From Thermofilum sp. NZ13 (GTDB lineage: Archaea; Thermoproteota; Thermoprotei; Thermofilales; Thermofilaceae), in the NCBI GenBank assembly GCA_002855745.1, contig NDWX01000004.1, positions 87,912 through 151,911 on the forward strand: a DNA stretch of 64,000 bases, in the 5' to 3' direction. The first letter of the stretch is position 1, and every line of letters begins with the position of its first letter. The notes below the pieces were generated by a model, which was not told the DNA's origin, ran no database searches, and saw only the letters and a list, made by a program, of their open reading frames with translations. This document shows positions 31,858 through 39,542 of this stretch, piece by piece. A program made the position numbers and the translations under genes.

Positions 31858-32264
31858 CTAGGCTTGTCGTGGACACGGACATTCTTCTCCACGACACCTT
31901 CGAGGACAGCGAGAAGCACGCTGAGGCGTCCGAGCTTCTGGATGATGCAGACAGAGTGTACATGGCATCCATTGTCCTCCACGAGTACTTGTGGTTGCTC
32001 CTGACGAAGTTTAAGATAGACCTAGACGTCGTCAGGGAGAAGCTCGAGGAATACTTCGGGGATACGCGCTTCATCTACATCAGCGAGAACAGTGAGGTTT
32101 TTCTAAAGGCTCTTGAGTGGATGAAAGAGGACAGCGCAGACCCAACTATGATAAACGACTACATAATCCTAGTCCTCGCCCAGCGCCTCGGCGCGGTCCT
32201 AGCCACGTACGACGCCGACCTTAAAGAAATAGCCAAGAGAAGGGGCATACAGGTCATGCCTTGA
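31845..32264 (+). CDS. vapC: PIN-domain ribonuclease toxin (VapC-like)
   Basis: A 139-residue PIN-domain RNase. The acidic metal-binding residues are visible: the first Asp in LVVDTDILLHD near residues 7-17, the Glu in SIVLHEYLWLL near 42-52, and Asp residues in DSADPTMINDYIILVLAQRLGAVLATYDADLK near 95-126 (the TxD at 120-122). Targets in other archaea are tRNA or rRNA. Translationally coupled to the AbrB-like antitoxin by a 13-bp overlap. A second VapBC pair, with a different antitoxin type, lies at 60958-61592. Confidence 0.85.
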   Translation: MGDVTRLVVDTDILLHDTFEDSEKHAEASELLDDADRVYMASIVLHEYLWLLLTKFKIDLDVVREKLEEYFGDTRFIYISENSEVFLKALEWMKEDSADPTMINDYIILVLAQRLGAVLATYDADLKEIAKRRGIQVMP

Positions 32265-32430
32265 GCCGCTACTCCTTAATCCTTTGCGGGAAAACCTCTC
32301 CGGATCTAAATAGCCCACGGGAAACCGGTTCACCAGGATGATCTGCGGGTAGGTTCCACGGACCTAACGAGAGTAGGGGCTTTAATATGATCGCTGTCTC
32401 CTCAAGGGGGGGGCCGCTCATGGGAGGAGG

Positions 32431-33639
32431 CTACGGTGTGCGCTGAATTCTTCTCATGAACCTTTCGATCCTGTTGAAGGCCTCCTCTAGCACCTCCAGC
32501 GGCGGCAGGAACACAAGCCTTACGTGGCCTGCACCCACCGGCCCGAAGCCGGAGCCGTAGACCACGAAGACTTTCTCCTCCAGCAGTAGCCGCCTGGCAA
32601 GCTCCTCGTCACTCATGTTAGCCTCTACCCGGGGGAAGGCGTAGAAAGCGCCTGCCGGGGCTACGGGGAGCCGGAACCCCTGGATCTCGTTGAGGCGCTT
32701 AAAGGTGAACCTCCTCCTTTCATCCATCTTCCTCCTAACCTCCTCGAGGAACAGTGGCTTCCTCCTGGCGAACCTAGCCAGCGCGACCTGCAATGGCGTG
32801 ACCGCGGAAAGCCTAGTCATCAGAAAAGCCAGAATAGCTGAGCGGATCTGCGAAACCTTCTCCTCAGGCCCCTTGAGGTACACGTAGCCGAGCCTCCACC
32901 CCGTGGCAAGGAAGGTCTTCGAGAAGCCGTTCAGCCCTATCACAACGTTGTCCTTGCTTGCAACCCTAGCGGTGCTCACAAACTCGCCTTCAAAAGTCAA
33001 CGCGTCGTAGATCTCATCGCTGACGACAGGGATGTCCCACTCCGCGGCTATGTCGAGGATCTCTTTGATAGTCTTCACGGGGTACACAGCGCCAGTGGGG
33101 TTGTGCGGGTTGTTCACCACGATGAACTTAACGTTATTGTCTACAAGCCTCCGAAGCTTGTCCGTGTCAGGTACCCATCCCTCCTCTTCTACCAGCGGGT
33201 AAAACACCTTGTTCGCGTTGTAGAAGTCTGCGAAGTTTATGTAGAGAGGGTAGCTGGGGTCAGGTATCAGAACCTTCTCGCCGTCGTCCACAAGCGCGGC
33301 GAACAGGGCGTTTATACCCTCCGACACGCCGCTCGTCACGAGAACATTCCTGCTCTCAACTTCGACGCCGTTCCACACCTTCTCCTTGTACGCGATCGCC
33401 TCCTGTAGCTCACGGACACCTTCCGATGAAGCGTAGTAGTTGTGGTTTTCGAGCATCACGCGGTAGGCCTCCTCGATGAGCTCTCTCGGTGTCTGGAAGT
33501 CGTACTTCAGCGGGTCACCTATGTTGAGATAAATGACCTTCTCGCCCCTCTCCTCGAGGCTTCTTGCAAGCGCGTTGTACTTCCTTATAGGGTAGTCCAG
33601 CCCGCTTATCCTCTTGGAGAGGCTTACGGCTTTACTCAC
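32431..33639 (-). CDS. class I/II aminotransferase (alanine/aspartate type)
   Basis: PLP-dependent aminotransferase of fold type I, cytoplasmic. Seen: YLNIGDPLKYDFQTP near residues 36-50, the substrate-binding YASSEG near 69, NNPHNPTGAVYP near 172-183 (PLP contact), and the Schiff-base Lys in NGFSKTFLATGWRLGY near 233-248, with PLP phosphate contact Arg. 402 residues is normal. GTG 33639 is preferred over 33690 because TATA-like GATATATAAATC (about 33657-33668) lies about 25 bp upstream. Similar to archaeal alanine aminotransferases; the amino-donor choice is not decidable. The adjacent gap 32265-32430 shows nothing. Confidence 0.9.
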   Translation of the reverse strand: MSKAVSLSKRISGLDYPIRKYNALARSLEERGEKVIYLNIGDPLKYDFQTPRELIEEAYRVMLENHNYYASSEGVRELQEAIAYKEKVWNGVEVESRNVLVTSGVSEGINALFAALVDDGEKVLIPDPSYPLYINFADFYNANKVFYPLVEEEGWVPDTDKLRRLVDNNVKFIVVNNPHNPTGAVYPVKTIKEILDIAAEWDIPVVSDEIYDALTFEGEFVSTARVASKDNVVIGLNGFSKTFLATGWRLGYVYLKGPEEKVSQIRSAILAFLMTRLSAVTPLQVALARFARRKPLFLEEVRRKMDERRRFTFKRLNEIQGFRLPVAPAGAFYAFPRVEANMSDEELARRLLLEEKVFVVYGSGFGPVGAGHVRLVFLPPLEVLEEAFNRIERFMRRIQRTP

Positions 33640-33754
33640 GTAAAAAAATTGCTGAAAATGATTTATATATCTTCTCTCTGCTAGGGGCAATCAGGCTGGC
33701 AGACAGGTTTATTTCACAGGCTAAGCTCTTACAGCCCTGAGGACTGAAAGCTCG

Positions 33755-35056
33755 ATGAAAAAAGAGCACGTGCTGTTAATAGTAGCTACCGCGCTGGTAG
33801 CCAACGGCTTACTCGCGTTCATCACGCTCAAGGGTCTAGTACCGCTCCCATCAACGCAACCTCAGGCGCCGAGTTGCCCCTCACCCTCGCTGGTCTACGT
33901 GTACGAGAACGAGCAGCAGAAGAACGCGATGGACTCTATCACCTCGGCGTTCAAGTCTATCCTGCAGAGCTACTACGGAATAAACATCATCAACACGCCA
34001 GTATGCCCCGTGCAAGCCTCGTCACTGCCCCAGAGACTGCGAGTATACCCTGCGTTGCTCTACAAAGGTGACCTCCCGGCCCTGGCCCAGTTCACCTCCG
34101 GGAGCGTAGGCGAATACAGAGTGATCTCCCCCTCGATATCCGCCGTCCTAGCCTACTACCAGGGTGTCAGCCCTAGCTTCGGAGCCACCGCTGAGGCCGT
34201 TATTGTCGAGAGCTCAGCGCCTTTCGCGAAAATCAACATCAGCGAGCAGAAGCTCAGGGACCTGCTCACCCAGGTAGCGCTGGCCAACATATCGAAGATC
34301 TCGACAGCAAAGCCAGAAGAGTTGGGGGTGCCGTTGCAGACTTTGCCTGCAGTAATCTTCAGATCGGACTTCAACCTCTCAGAGGGGGTGCCGTACCTCG
34401 TGAAGCTCCGAGACAACATATACGGTCTTTCAAACAACACTCAGAGCTCCTTGATGGAGTACCTGAACATAGGGGTTTACGAAACTCGTAGCCCACCGCC
34501 GAGCCTTCTCGAGAACGGCGTAGCATACGGCGAGAATGCCCCCATTACGCTGTACATCTTGGAGGACTACCACTGCCCCTTCTGCGCAGACCTCATCACG
34601 AACATGGGTAGCTACATGCAGTCCCTGGTCAAGGAAAACAGGATTCGCCTGGTCTTCGTAGACCTTATAGTACACCCGGAGGTCACAGACATGCACGCGT
34701 TTACGAGGTGCGTTTACAACTACACGAGAGACCCGTCAGCGTACTTCAACATAACCCGTGACCTCTACGCGAGCGGTGTATCGACGACCCTGAGCGACGC
34801 CAGGAAAATAGCGTTGAGATACTTGCCGGATACAATCGTGGAGAAAGCCCTCGCTTGTGCCAACAGCACGGTCGCTGAGGTTCAGCTGAACGCCCAGCAA
34901 CTGTCAAACATGGGGTACACAGGGACTCCCACGCTATTCTTCTGGAACAAGGATAGCGGAAAAGGTCTCGTCGTAACTGGGTGCTTGCAGCTGAAGCCAT
35001 GCATCACGCAGGAGCAGTTCGCGTCCATACTCTCCTGGCTCGAGTCACAGGGATAG
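33755..35056 (+). CDS. membrane-anchored DsbA-like thiol oxidoreductase
   Basis: 433 residues. An N-terminal hydrophobic segment (about residues 5-27) serves as signal or anchor, so the protein faces outside. The C-terminal half is a thioredoxin/DsbA fold: DYHCPFCADLI near 271-281 with the CxxC redox site, and the cis-proline segment GYTGTPTLFFWNK near 388-400. The region between (residues 40-255) is a second, unrecognised domain with two Cys (SCPSPSL, TPVCPV) that might be an insert or a degraded thioredoxin fold. It likely forms or isomerises disulfides in surface proteins, many of which here carry cysteines. A small membrane gene follows within 5 bp. Confidence 0.8.
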   Translation: MKKEHVLLIVATALVANGLLAFITLKGLVPLPSTQPQAPSCPSPSLVYVYENEQQKNAMDSITSAFKSILQSYYGINIINTPVCPVQASSLPQRLRVYPALLYKGDLPALAQFTSGSVGEYRVISPSISAVLAYYQGVSPSFGATAEAVIVESSAPFAKINISEQKLRDLLTQVALANISKISTAKPEELGVPLQTLPAVIFRSDFNLSEGVPYLVKLRDNIYGLSNNTQSSLMEYLNIGVYETRSPPPSLLENGVAYGENAPITLYILEDYHCPFCADLITNMGSYMQSLVKENRIRLVFVDLIVHPEVTDMHAFTRCVYNYTRDPSAYFNITRDLYASGVSTTLSDARKIALRYLPDTIVEKALACANSTVAEVQLNAQQLSNMGYTGTPTLFFWNKDSGKGLVVTGCLQLKPCITQEQFASILSWLESQG

Positions 35057-35060
35057 AACC

Positions 35061-35336
35061 TTGAGGCTTCCCGCTGAAACCCTGCTCATCCTCCTCTTCT
35101 TTGCCTTCACGCTTATGCTTGTGATCAGCATAGTTAACATGGCTGCGGCTTTGACAGGCTTCAATAGCCCAGCCCTTCTGGAAGTCTACGCTAGATCCTA
35201 CTATGCTCTCACCGCTCTTATCATCATTCTACTCTTTTTGCTTCTACTGTCTCTAACCGTGTACTGTCTAGGGAAGCGGTGCACGGAATTTGTAGAAAAA
35301 CTTATAAAATGGATATTTATCCATTTTCGCGGATGA
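35061..35336 (+). CDS. small two-helix membrane protein
   Basis: A 91-residue protein with two hydrophobic helices (about residues 6-28 and 45-72), the second followed by YCLGKRCTEF with two Cys near the membrane edge. The DsbA-like gene ends 5 bp before it and the ECF S gene starts in its last 4 bp (ATGA). Its Cys pair and placement suggest a partner for the upstream thiol oxidoreductase, in the manner of a membrane thiol-recycling protein, but it is not a recognised DsbB/VKOR. The start is TTG 35061. Confidence 0.5.
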   Translation: MRLPAETLLILLFFAFTLMLVISIVNMAAALTGFNSPALLEVYARSYYALTALIIILLFLLLLSLTVYCLGKRCTEFVEKLIKWIFIHFRG

Positions 35337-35854
35337 AACCTAAGGAGATAGCCCTTGCGGCTACTTTTACTTCACTCAGCGTCGCGTTCCGGGTTTCAAA
35401 GAATGCTGTAACCGCTGTACAGTTCATAAACATCCCTCTGGCCTTTGCCTTCGTCTCTTCAGTTCTATTTGGAGCACGGGTCGGCTTCCTGGTGGGTTTT
35501 CTGTCGTATGCGCTTTCAGACCTCCTTATTTTCCCCGGAGCTTGGACGCTCGTGAACGCTACTCTTGCAGGGCTTTTCGCCTCTCTCTATAGGTGGGTTT
35601 ACCACCCAGGTGCTGGGAAAACTTTCAACTTTGTTGCAACATATATACTCGTATTCTTGTTTGACATACTTACTTCGGCCATCCTCTATGTACTCTTTGG
35701 GGTTGGTCCACTTGAAGCATTTCTTACAGGCCTCGTTGGGGAGTTTCTCCCGGTAATGGGAGGCTACCTTGTGGGGGTAGGCCCGCTCACCGAAGGCTCC
35801 ACGTCGCTTTTAGCAGTGCTGCTGATAGAGGAGTTATCAAAGAGGAAAGTTTAA
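35333..35854 (+). CDS. ECF transporter S component
   Basis: Integral-membrane substrate-binding protein, 173 residues with six hydrophobic segments. Seen: an N-terminal helix EIALAATFTSLSVAFRVSK, VQFINIPLAFAFVSSVLFG, VGFLVGFLSYALSDLLIFPGAW near 52-74, and the C-terminal GEFLPVMGGYLVGVG, all typical of S components. ATG 35333 is preferred over 35279 because TATA-like CTTATAAAATGG (35301-35312) lies about 23 bp upstream. It overlaps the small membrane gene by 4 bp. The partner DUF4430 gene follows at 35881; such pairs in other archaea are suspected to import cobalamin or a similar ligand. No EcfA or EcfT is adjacent. Confidence 0.8.
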   Translation: MKPKEIALAATFTSLSVAFRVSKNAVTAVQFINIPLAFAFVSSVLFGARVGFLVGFLSYALSDLLIFPGAWTLVNATLAGLFASLYRWVYHPGAGKTFNFVATYILVFLFDILTSAILYVLFGVGPLEAFLTGLVGEFLPVMGGYLVGVGPLTEGSTSLLAVLLIEELSKRKV

Positions 35855-35880
35855 ATAATGGATAAACAACCAACACTCTT

Positions 35881-36339
35881 GTGTCGCAGAAAAGGCTGAG
35901 CATTCTGCTCTTAGTGCTGCTGATCTGGGCGATCGTTGCAACAAGCGTGGCCAGCTACCTCTACCTGGAGAACAGCTACCTCAGACGCGAAGTCGGGTCG
36001 CTGGGGGGCAAGGTGATTCTCGTCAACGTAGGGATAGACTACGGGAACGGGACGTTGGTGTGGTTTAACAGCACCCCGTTACCTCGCGGATCCACGGCAC
36101 TAACAGCTCTCGTGAGCGTCGCCAAGGTGGAGTACAAGCTGTCGTCCATGGGGGCGTACGTCACGTCTGTGAACTCTGTTCAAGAGAAGATAGTGTCCCA
36201 GAACGAAGGGTACTCGTGGATGTGGTACAGGTTCGATGAAGCCAAGAGGGCGCTCGTGGCGGGCGAGGTCGCCGCTGATAGGTATAAATTGGCGAGCGGG
36301 GAGACGATAGTCTGGAGGTATGAGCACTGGAAGTTCTAA
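35881..36339 (+). CDS. DUF4430 (transcobalamin-like) membrane-anchored protein
   Basis: 152 residues: an N-terminal hydrophobic anchor (about residues 6-26), then an extracellular domain matching DUF4430 in outline: VILVNVGIDYGNGTLVWFNSTPLPRGSTALTALVSVAKVEY followed by VNSVQEKIVSQNEGYSWMWYRFD and SGETIVWRYEH. DUF4430 is related to the C-terminal domain of transcobalamin/intrinsic factor and is often found beside ECF S components, so it may capture a ligand for the S protein at 35333. GTG 35881 follows TATA-like TTTAAATAATGG (35850-35861). It overlaps the next gene by 20 bp. Confidence 0.75.
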   Translation: MSQKRLSILLLVLLIWAIVATSVASYLYLENSYLRREVGSLGGKVILVNVGIDYGNGTLVWFNSTPLPRGSTALTALVSVAKVEYKLSSMGAYVTSVNSVQEKIVSQNEGYSWMWYRFDEAKRALVAGEVAADRYKLASGETIVWRYEHWKF

Positions 36340-36946
36340 AGAGCATGTACTAGTACTACTTTTTCTCTACTTCTCAAAGTCGTTTATCGGAAGAGCACAA
36401 CTCTCCGAGGAGCTGGGAATAGGGGAGGGCAAGGTTAGGAGGATTCTCCTGGAGCTCTCTCAGGCAGGTTTCGTGGAAAAGAGGAGAGCTGGGGTTAGGA
36501 TCTCCCCCAAGGGCATGGAGGCTGTTGAACGCGCCTTGCTGAGCAGAGGCGTGTCGTCTTTTTTCCTCAGCGACGCGCGGGAGCTTAACGCGAACGTAGC
36601 CGTTGTAGCTATAGCTAGAGCCCCCCGCACAGCGTCTCTAAATGTCCTCGGGATGAGGGATGATGCGGTTAGGGGTGGCGCGCAGGGCGCTGTGATCTCG
36701 GTGTACCGAAACGGTTCCCTGGAGCTCCCCCCAGCGGGTATCGACCTCTGCGTTTACGCGAGCAACCTCTGCCGCGAGATCACAAGGAGGAGATCCCTCA
36801 GCGAGAACTCCTTGATCATCGCAGCCTTCGCCCACAGACTCGCAGATGCTCTGTCCGGGCTCCTGAGCCTTCTCTACGGAAGGCACTACTCCGAGCTGAG
36901 CCAGGACCTTACCACCGAAGGAACCTCTGAGACAGAGTTGACGTAA
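36320..36946 (+). CDS. winged-helix regulator (DUF4443-like)
   Basis: 208 residues, no membrane segment. The N-terminal 70 residues form a winged helix: VLLFLYFSKSFIGRAQLSEELGIGEGKVRRILLELSQAGFVEKRRAGVRISPKG. The second part (residues 80-190) has strands NVAVVAIAR and GAVISVYRNGSLELPP and helix SENSLIIAAFAHRLADALSGLLSLL, a pattern I associate with archaeal DUF4443 proteins, probably a ligand-binding domain. The gene overlaps DUF4430 by 20 bp, so it probably senses the ligand imported by the S component. Its 3' end overlaps the convergent HAD gene by 61 bp. Confidence 0.65.
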   Translation: MSTGSSKEHVLVLLFLYFSKSFIGRAQLSEELGIGEGKVRRILLELSQAGFVEKRRAGVRISPKGMEAVERALLSRGVSSFFLSDARELNANVAVVAIARAPRTASLNVLGMRDDAVRGGAQGAVISVYRNGSLELPPAGIDLCVYASNLCREITRRRSLSENSLIIAAFAHRLADALSGLLSLLYGRHYSELSQDLTTEGTSETELT

Positions 36947-37590
36947 GCGTCGGCGCTATCCGACCTGTACTTCGCTACCCTCAGGACCTGAATCGCCCTT
37001 ATTCCAACCTTCTTCGCCCCCAGAACGTCGGCAACAGGGTCATCGCCGACGTGCACGCACATCGAGGGCTCTTGACCTGCTAGCCAGCAGGCGACCCTGA
37101 AGATCTCCTCGGAAGGTTTTCTCCAGCCAAAAGCCTGCGATGCTACCAGGACGTCAACGTAGTCTAGAAGCCCGACTTCCGCGAGTCTACGAGACACTAT
37201 CTCATAGCTACCAACGTTCGTTATCACCCCGAGCAGTAAACCCATCTCCTTCAGCTTCGAAAAGACCTCTTCAGCGCAAGGCTCGAGCCTGAAGCCCTCT
37301 ACATACGACTCGAGGACCCTAGCGTAAAGCCCCTCAGCCAGAACCGGTCTAGGAGTCGCACCGAGCTTGCGCAAAAAGAGCATCGCCCTTGCCAGGTCCC
37401 AAAGCTCAACGTCGCGCCACGAGTCGCCGACCCCGTTCCACAGGCTTAAAACCTTTTCTCGCTCCACCCGAAGCCCAAGCTTCTCCTCCACAAAGCTCGC
37501 TAAGTTCCTCGAAAGAGCCTCCTCGAAGCCCACGTCGTAGACCAGAGTGCCGCCCATATCGAAGAAGACGGCCTTTACCTTTTGAACCAT
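36886..37590 (-). CDS. HAD-superfamily hydrolase
   Basis: Cytoplasmic phosphatase of the HAD family (type I cap). Seen: motif I FFDMGGTLVYD near residues 6-16 (first Asp is the nucleophile, but the second catalytic Asp of DxD is Gly, so DMG), motif II Thr in GVITNVGSYEI near 115-125, and Lys in FGWRKPSEEIF near 150-160 with the Asp pair in HVGDDPVADVLGAK near 177-190. The loss of the second Asp weakens phosphatase ability, so it might be a phosphonatase- or dehalogenase-like member. ATG 37590 is preferred over 37602 from TATA spacing (CTATATATTC near 37620). Confidence 0.78.
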   Translation of the reverse strand: MVQKVKAVFFDMGGTLVYDVGFEEALSRNLASFVEEKLGLRVEREKVLSLWNGVGDSWRDVELWDLARAMLFLRKLGATPRPVLAEGLYARVLESYVEGFRLEPCAEEVFSKLKEMGLLLGVITNVGSYEIVSRRLAEVGLLDYVDVLVASQAFGWRKPSEEIFRVACWLAGQEPSMCVHVGDDPVADVLGAKKVGIRAIQVLRVAKYRSDSADAYVNSVSEVPSVVRSWLSSE

Positions 37591-37602
37591 CGTAGTCTCC
37601 AC

Positions 37603-37894
37603 TTCCTGCGCACACAGGAATATATAGCTTCATCTCTTACTCCCTCTGCCCCCGCCGAGCCCCTGGCTCGACGTTACATTTCCCCTCGTCCCCTGCACTC
37701 GATCCACGGGTTCTGTAAGGCTCGTGCTGTGTTGTCTCTCAGGAGACAGAGGTGCACCCCGTTGCCGACTACAGCCTCACCGACCAGGCGGGCTTGCGTA
37801 ACCTCTCCATAGCCCCTCGCTATGCGCTGGGCGCGGCCTTAACGGTAATCCTTAATACGACCTTTTAGCTCATAAAGGAAGGCTTGAAACAGTT
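37603..37894. other. GC-rich gene-free gap with hairpins
   Basis: No credible gene. Contains a TGTCTC-TCAG-GAGACA hairpin (37733-37748) and a CATAGC/GCTATG pairing around 37814-37826. The minus strand also shows AGGCT...AGCCT pairing ahead of TTACAG, which faintly recalls an H/ACA RNA, but the spacing is poor. A structured RNA is possible yet unsupported. A TATA-like CTTAATACG lies near 37851, about 43 bp before the next gene. Confidence 0.45.
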
Positions 37895-38551
37895 ATGGAC
37901 AAGTTTCGCGAATCTCCCTCGAAGCTCGTGGCCAGCGGGAAAATAAAGGCCCTCTTCTCTGAGGAGGGCGACGTGCTTTACCTTGATATCGACGGAAGCG
38001 TGTATGAGGGGGTAGGCGACACTGTTCCCGTTCCCCTCTGGAGGCTGAGAAGGCTGAGGCTCAAGGAGATACCCCCTGGCGTCTACATAGAGCCGGTTGA
38101 GAGAATACAGGAGAACATAGTCTACACGCTGAGGTACTCCTCAAGGCTTTTCTTCGATGTGAAGATTGGGAAAGGCCACGCGCGCGTCGAGCTAAACGAG
38201 TGGCCTCAAACGTGGGAGAGCTACATCGGCTTCTACGCCTACATGGAGGCTCTGTCCGCGGTACTGGAGGAGGCGGAAGACGCTGGCTACATCAGCGAGC
38301 TCTACGTGGACTTCGCCGAGGACTCGCTCTACGTCTCGTTTAACATAGACCTGCCCGAGGAGGCAACCATACTCAGAGCGATTGAGGTTGTCAGGAAAGT
38401 GTTGTTTCAGATAGAGCGCGAGGCGGAGTATCAGGCTGCGCTCCTAGCACTGAGGGAAGCGAAGAGGATTCTGAGGAGGAGTGGGCGCTCCCGAGGGGTA
38501 ACGGGTATCCTAGAACGCCTCGAGGAAATCTACGGCAAATACAACCTTTAA
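37895..38551 (+). CDS. hypothetical protein
   Basis: Not recognised. 218 residues; the N-terminal 70 residues are mixed alpha/beta (KALFSEEGDVLYLDIDGSVYEGVGD) and the C-terminal half is helical, with SYIGFYAYMEALSAVLEEAED near 107-128 and a long basic helix REAKRILRRSGRSRGVTGILERLEEIYGKYNL at the end. No membrane or signal segment. The basic tail may bind nucleic acid. It is followed after 83 bp by the Lrp regulator with its own TATA box, so it is probably monocistronic. Confidence 0.5.
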   Translation: MDKFRESPSKLVASGKIKALFSEEGDVLYLDIDGSVYEGVGDTVPVPLWRLRRLRLKEIPPGVYIEPVERIQENIVYTLRYSSRLFFDVKIGKGHARVELNEWPQTWESYIGFYAYMEALSAVLEEAEDAGYISELYVDFAEDSLYVSFNIDLPEEATILRAIEVVRKVLFQIEREAEYQAALLALREAKRILRRSGRSRGVTGILERLEEIYGKYNL

Positions 38552-38634
38552 AAAAAATTCTCTGAAAAAGTTTTCTAAAACCTAGAGAATCGAAACATAT
38601 ATTTTACACAGACCCCTCCTACAAGCCGAAAAAG

Positions 38635-39141
38635 ATGCTCGACGACAAGGACATCGCGATCCTGGAAGCTCTTCAGGAAAACGCTAGGCTCACGATAAAG
38701 GAGCTGAGCAAGAAGATAGGATCCCCTATAACCACCGTACACGCCCGGCTGAAGAGGCTCGAGAAAGAGGGGTACATAAAAGCCTACCGGGCTGTCTTAG
38801 ACCCAAAGAAGCTCGGCTTCCCGACAGTCGCCTTCATATTCGTAAGCTTCGCTAGGACGCAGGGGATCGACCAGAGGAAGGTTGCGGAGGTGATTTCAAG
38901 GTTCCCCGAGGTGCAGGAAGTTCACATAATCACGGGTGAGTGGGACATACTCGTGAAAGTCAGGGTTGAAAGCGTGGACGAGCTGGGGGACTTCGTTGTG
39001 AGTAAGCTGAGAAACGTGGAGGGCGTGGAAAAGACATATACCTCTGTTGTCCTTGAGAGCGTGAAGGAGACCACGAAGCTGCCTGTGAGCTACAAGTGGG
39101 GTGCCAGGGAATGGCAAAAATCTACCTCGCAGCTCCCATGA
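38635..39141 (+). CDS. Lrp/AsnC-family transcriptional regulator
   Basis: 168 residues. N-terminal winged helix: LDDKDIAILEALQENARLTIKELSKKIGSPITTVHARLKRLEKEGYIKAYRAVLD (residues 2-56), then the RAM effector domain with the strand FPTVAFIFVSFAR, EVQEVHIITGEWDILVKVRVES near 98-119 and GVEKTYTSVVLESVKE near 137-152. Lrp-like proteins regulate amino-acid metabolism through ligand-dependent oligomers. The ATG at 38635 lies about 30 bp after CATATATTTTAC (38596-38607). It overlaps the next gene by 31 bp. The pseudogene at 48814 is a degenerate relative of its helix-turn-helix. Confidence 0.88.
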   Translation: MLDDKDIAILEALQENARLTIKELSKKIGSPITTVHARLKRLEKEGYIKAYRAVLDPKKLGFPTVAFIFVSFARTQGIDQRKVAEVISRFPEVQEVHIITGEWDILVKVRVESVDELGDFVVSKLRNVEGVEKTYTSVVLESVKETTKLPVSYKWGAREWQKSTSQLP

Positions 39142-39530
39142 GAGGAGTGAGGGGGGCGCTGAAGGAGGTTCGGGAGCTCATCGAGCTCCTGGAAGCTAGA
39201 GGGCACACTGTCCTGACCAAGCACGTCGCAGACGAGACGCTCGACACGGACAAGGGGCTCACGCACGAGGAAGTTTTCAAGAGGGACGTGAAGCTGCTTG
39301 ACGACTCAGATCTCTTAATCGCGGAGGTCTCTTATCCCAGCCTAGGCGTTGGGTTCGAGATAGCTTACGCGCTGCTAAAGGGGAAGAAGACGGTGGCGCT
39401 TGTGAAGCGCGAGAGGGCGGATAGCCTGTCGTCTCTTATACGTGGCATCACGTGGGAGAACTTCCGCCTCGTGGAGTACGAGCACCCCCGGGAAGCCTTA
39501 GAGAGGCTGGTAGCTGAAGGCGTAGTATAG
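39111..39530 (+). CDS. nucleoside 2-deoxyribosyltransferase / DNPH1-like hydrolase
   Basis: 139-residue enzyme of the N-deoxyribosyltransferase-like family. It starts with KIYLAAPMRG (residues 3-12), the phosphate/ribose-binding segment typical of DNPH1 (Rcl) proteins, has the acidic helix LTKHVADETLDTDKGLTHEEVFKRDVKLLDDSDLLIAEVSYPSLGVGFEIAYAL with D70-E and the catalytic Glu in GVGFEIAY near 87-94. It likely cleaves the base from 5'-deoxynucleotides or damaged nucleotides. It begins within the last 31 bp of the Lrp gene, so the two are co-transcribed. TTG/GTG starts further upstream are less likely than ATG 39111. Confidence 0.75.
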   Translation: MAKIYLAAPMRGVRGALKEVRELIELLEARGHTVLTKHVADETLDTDKGLTHEEVFKRDVKLLDDSDLLIAEVSYPSLGVGFEIAYALLKGKKTVALVKRERADSLSSLIRGITWENFRLVEYEHPREALERLVAEGVV

Positions 39531-39542
39531 AGGTGCTGAGCC

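Noticed and set aside
37582..37812. Open frame in the gap between HAD and the gene at 37895
   Set aside because: Very Arg/Pro/Ser-rich with no structure or promoter; probably chance in GC-rich DNA.
37603..37894. Possible SRP RNA or RNase P RNA from TGTAGTC- and ACAGAACCC-like words on the minus strand
   Set aside because: The SRP domain IV motif (GGAAGG...GAGCAGC) and the RNase P CR-I/CR-V pair are absent; the words are short and chance matches.
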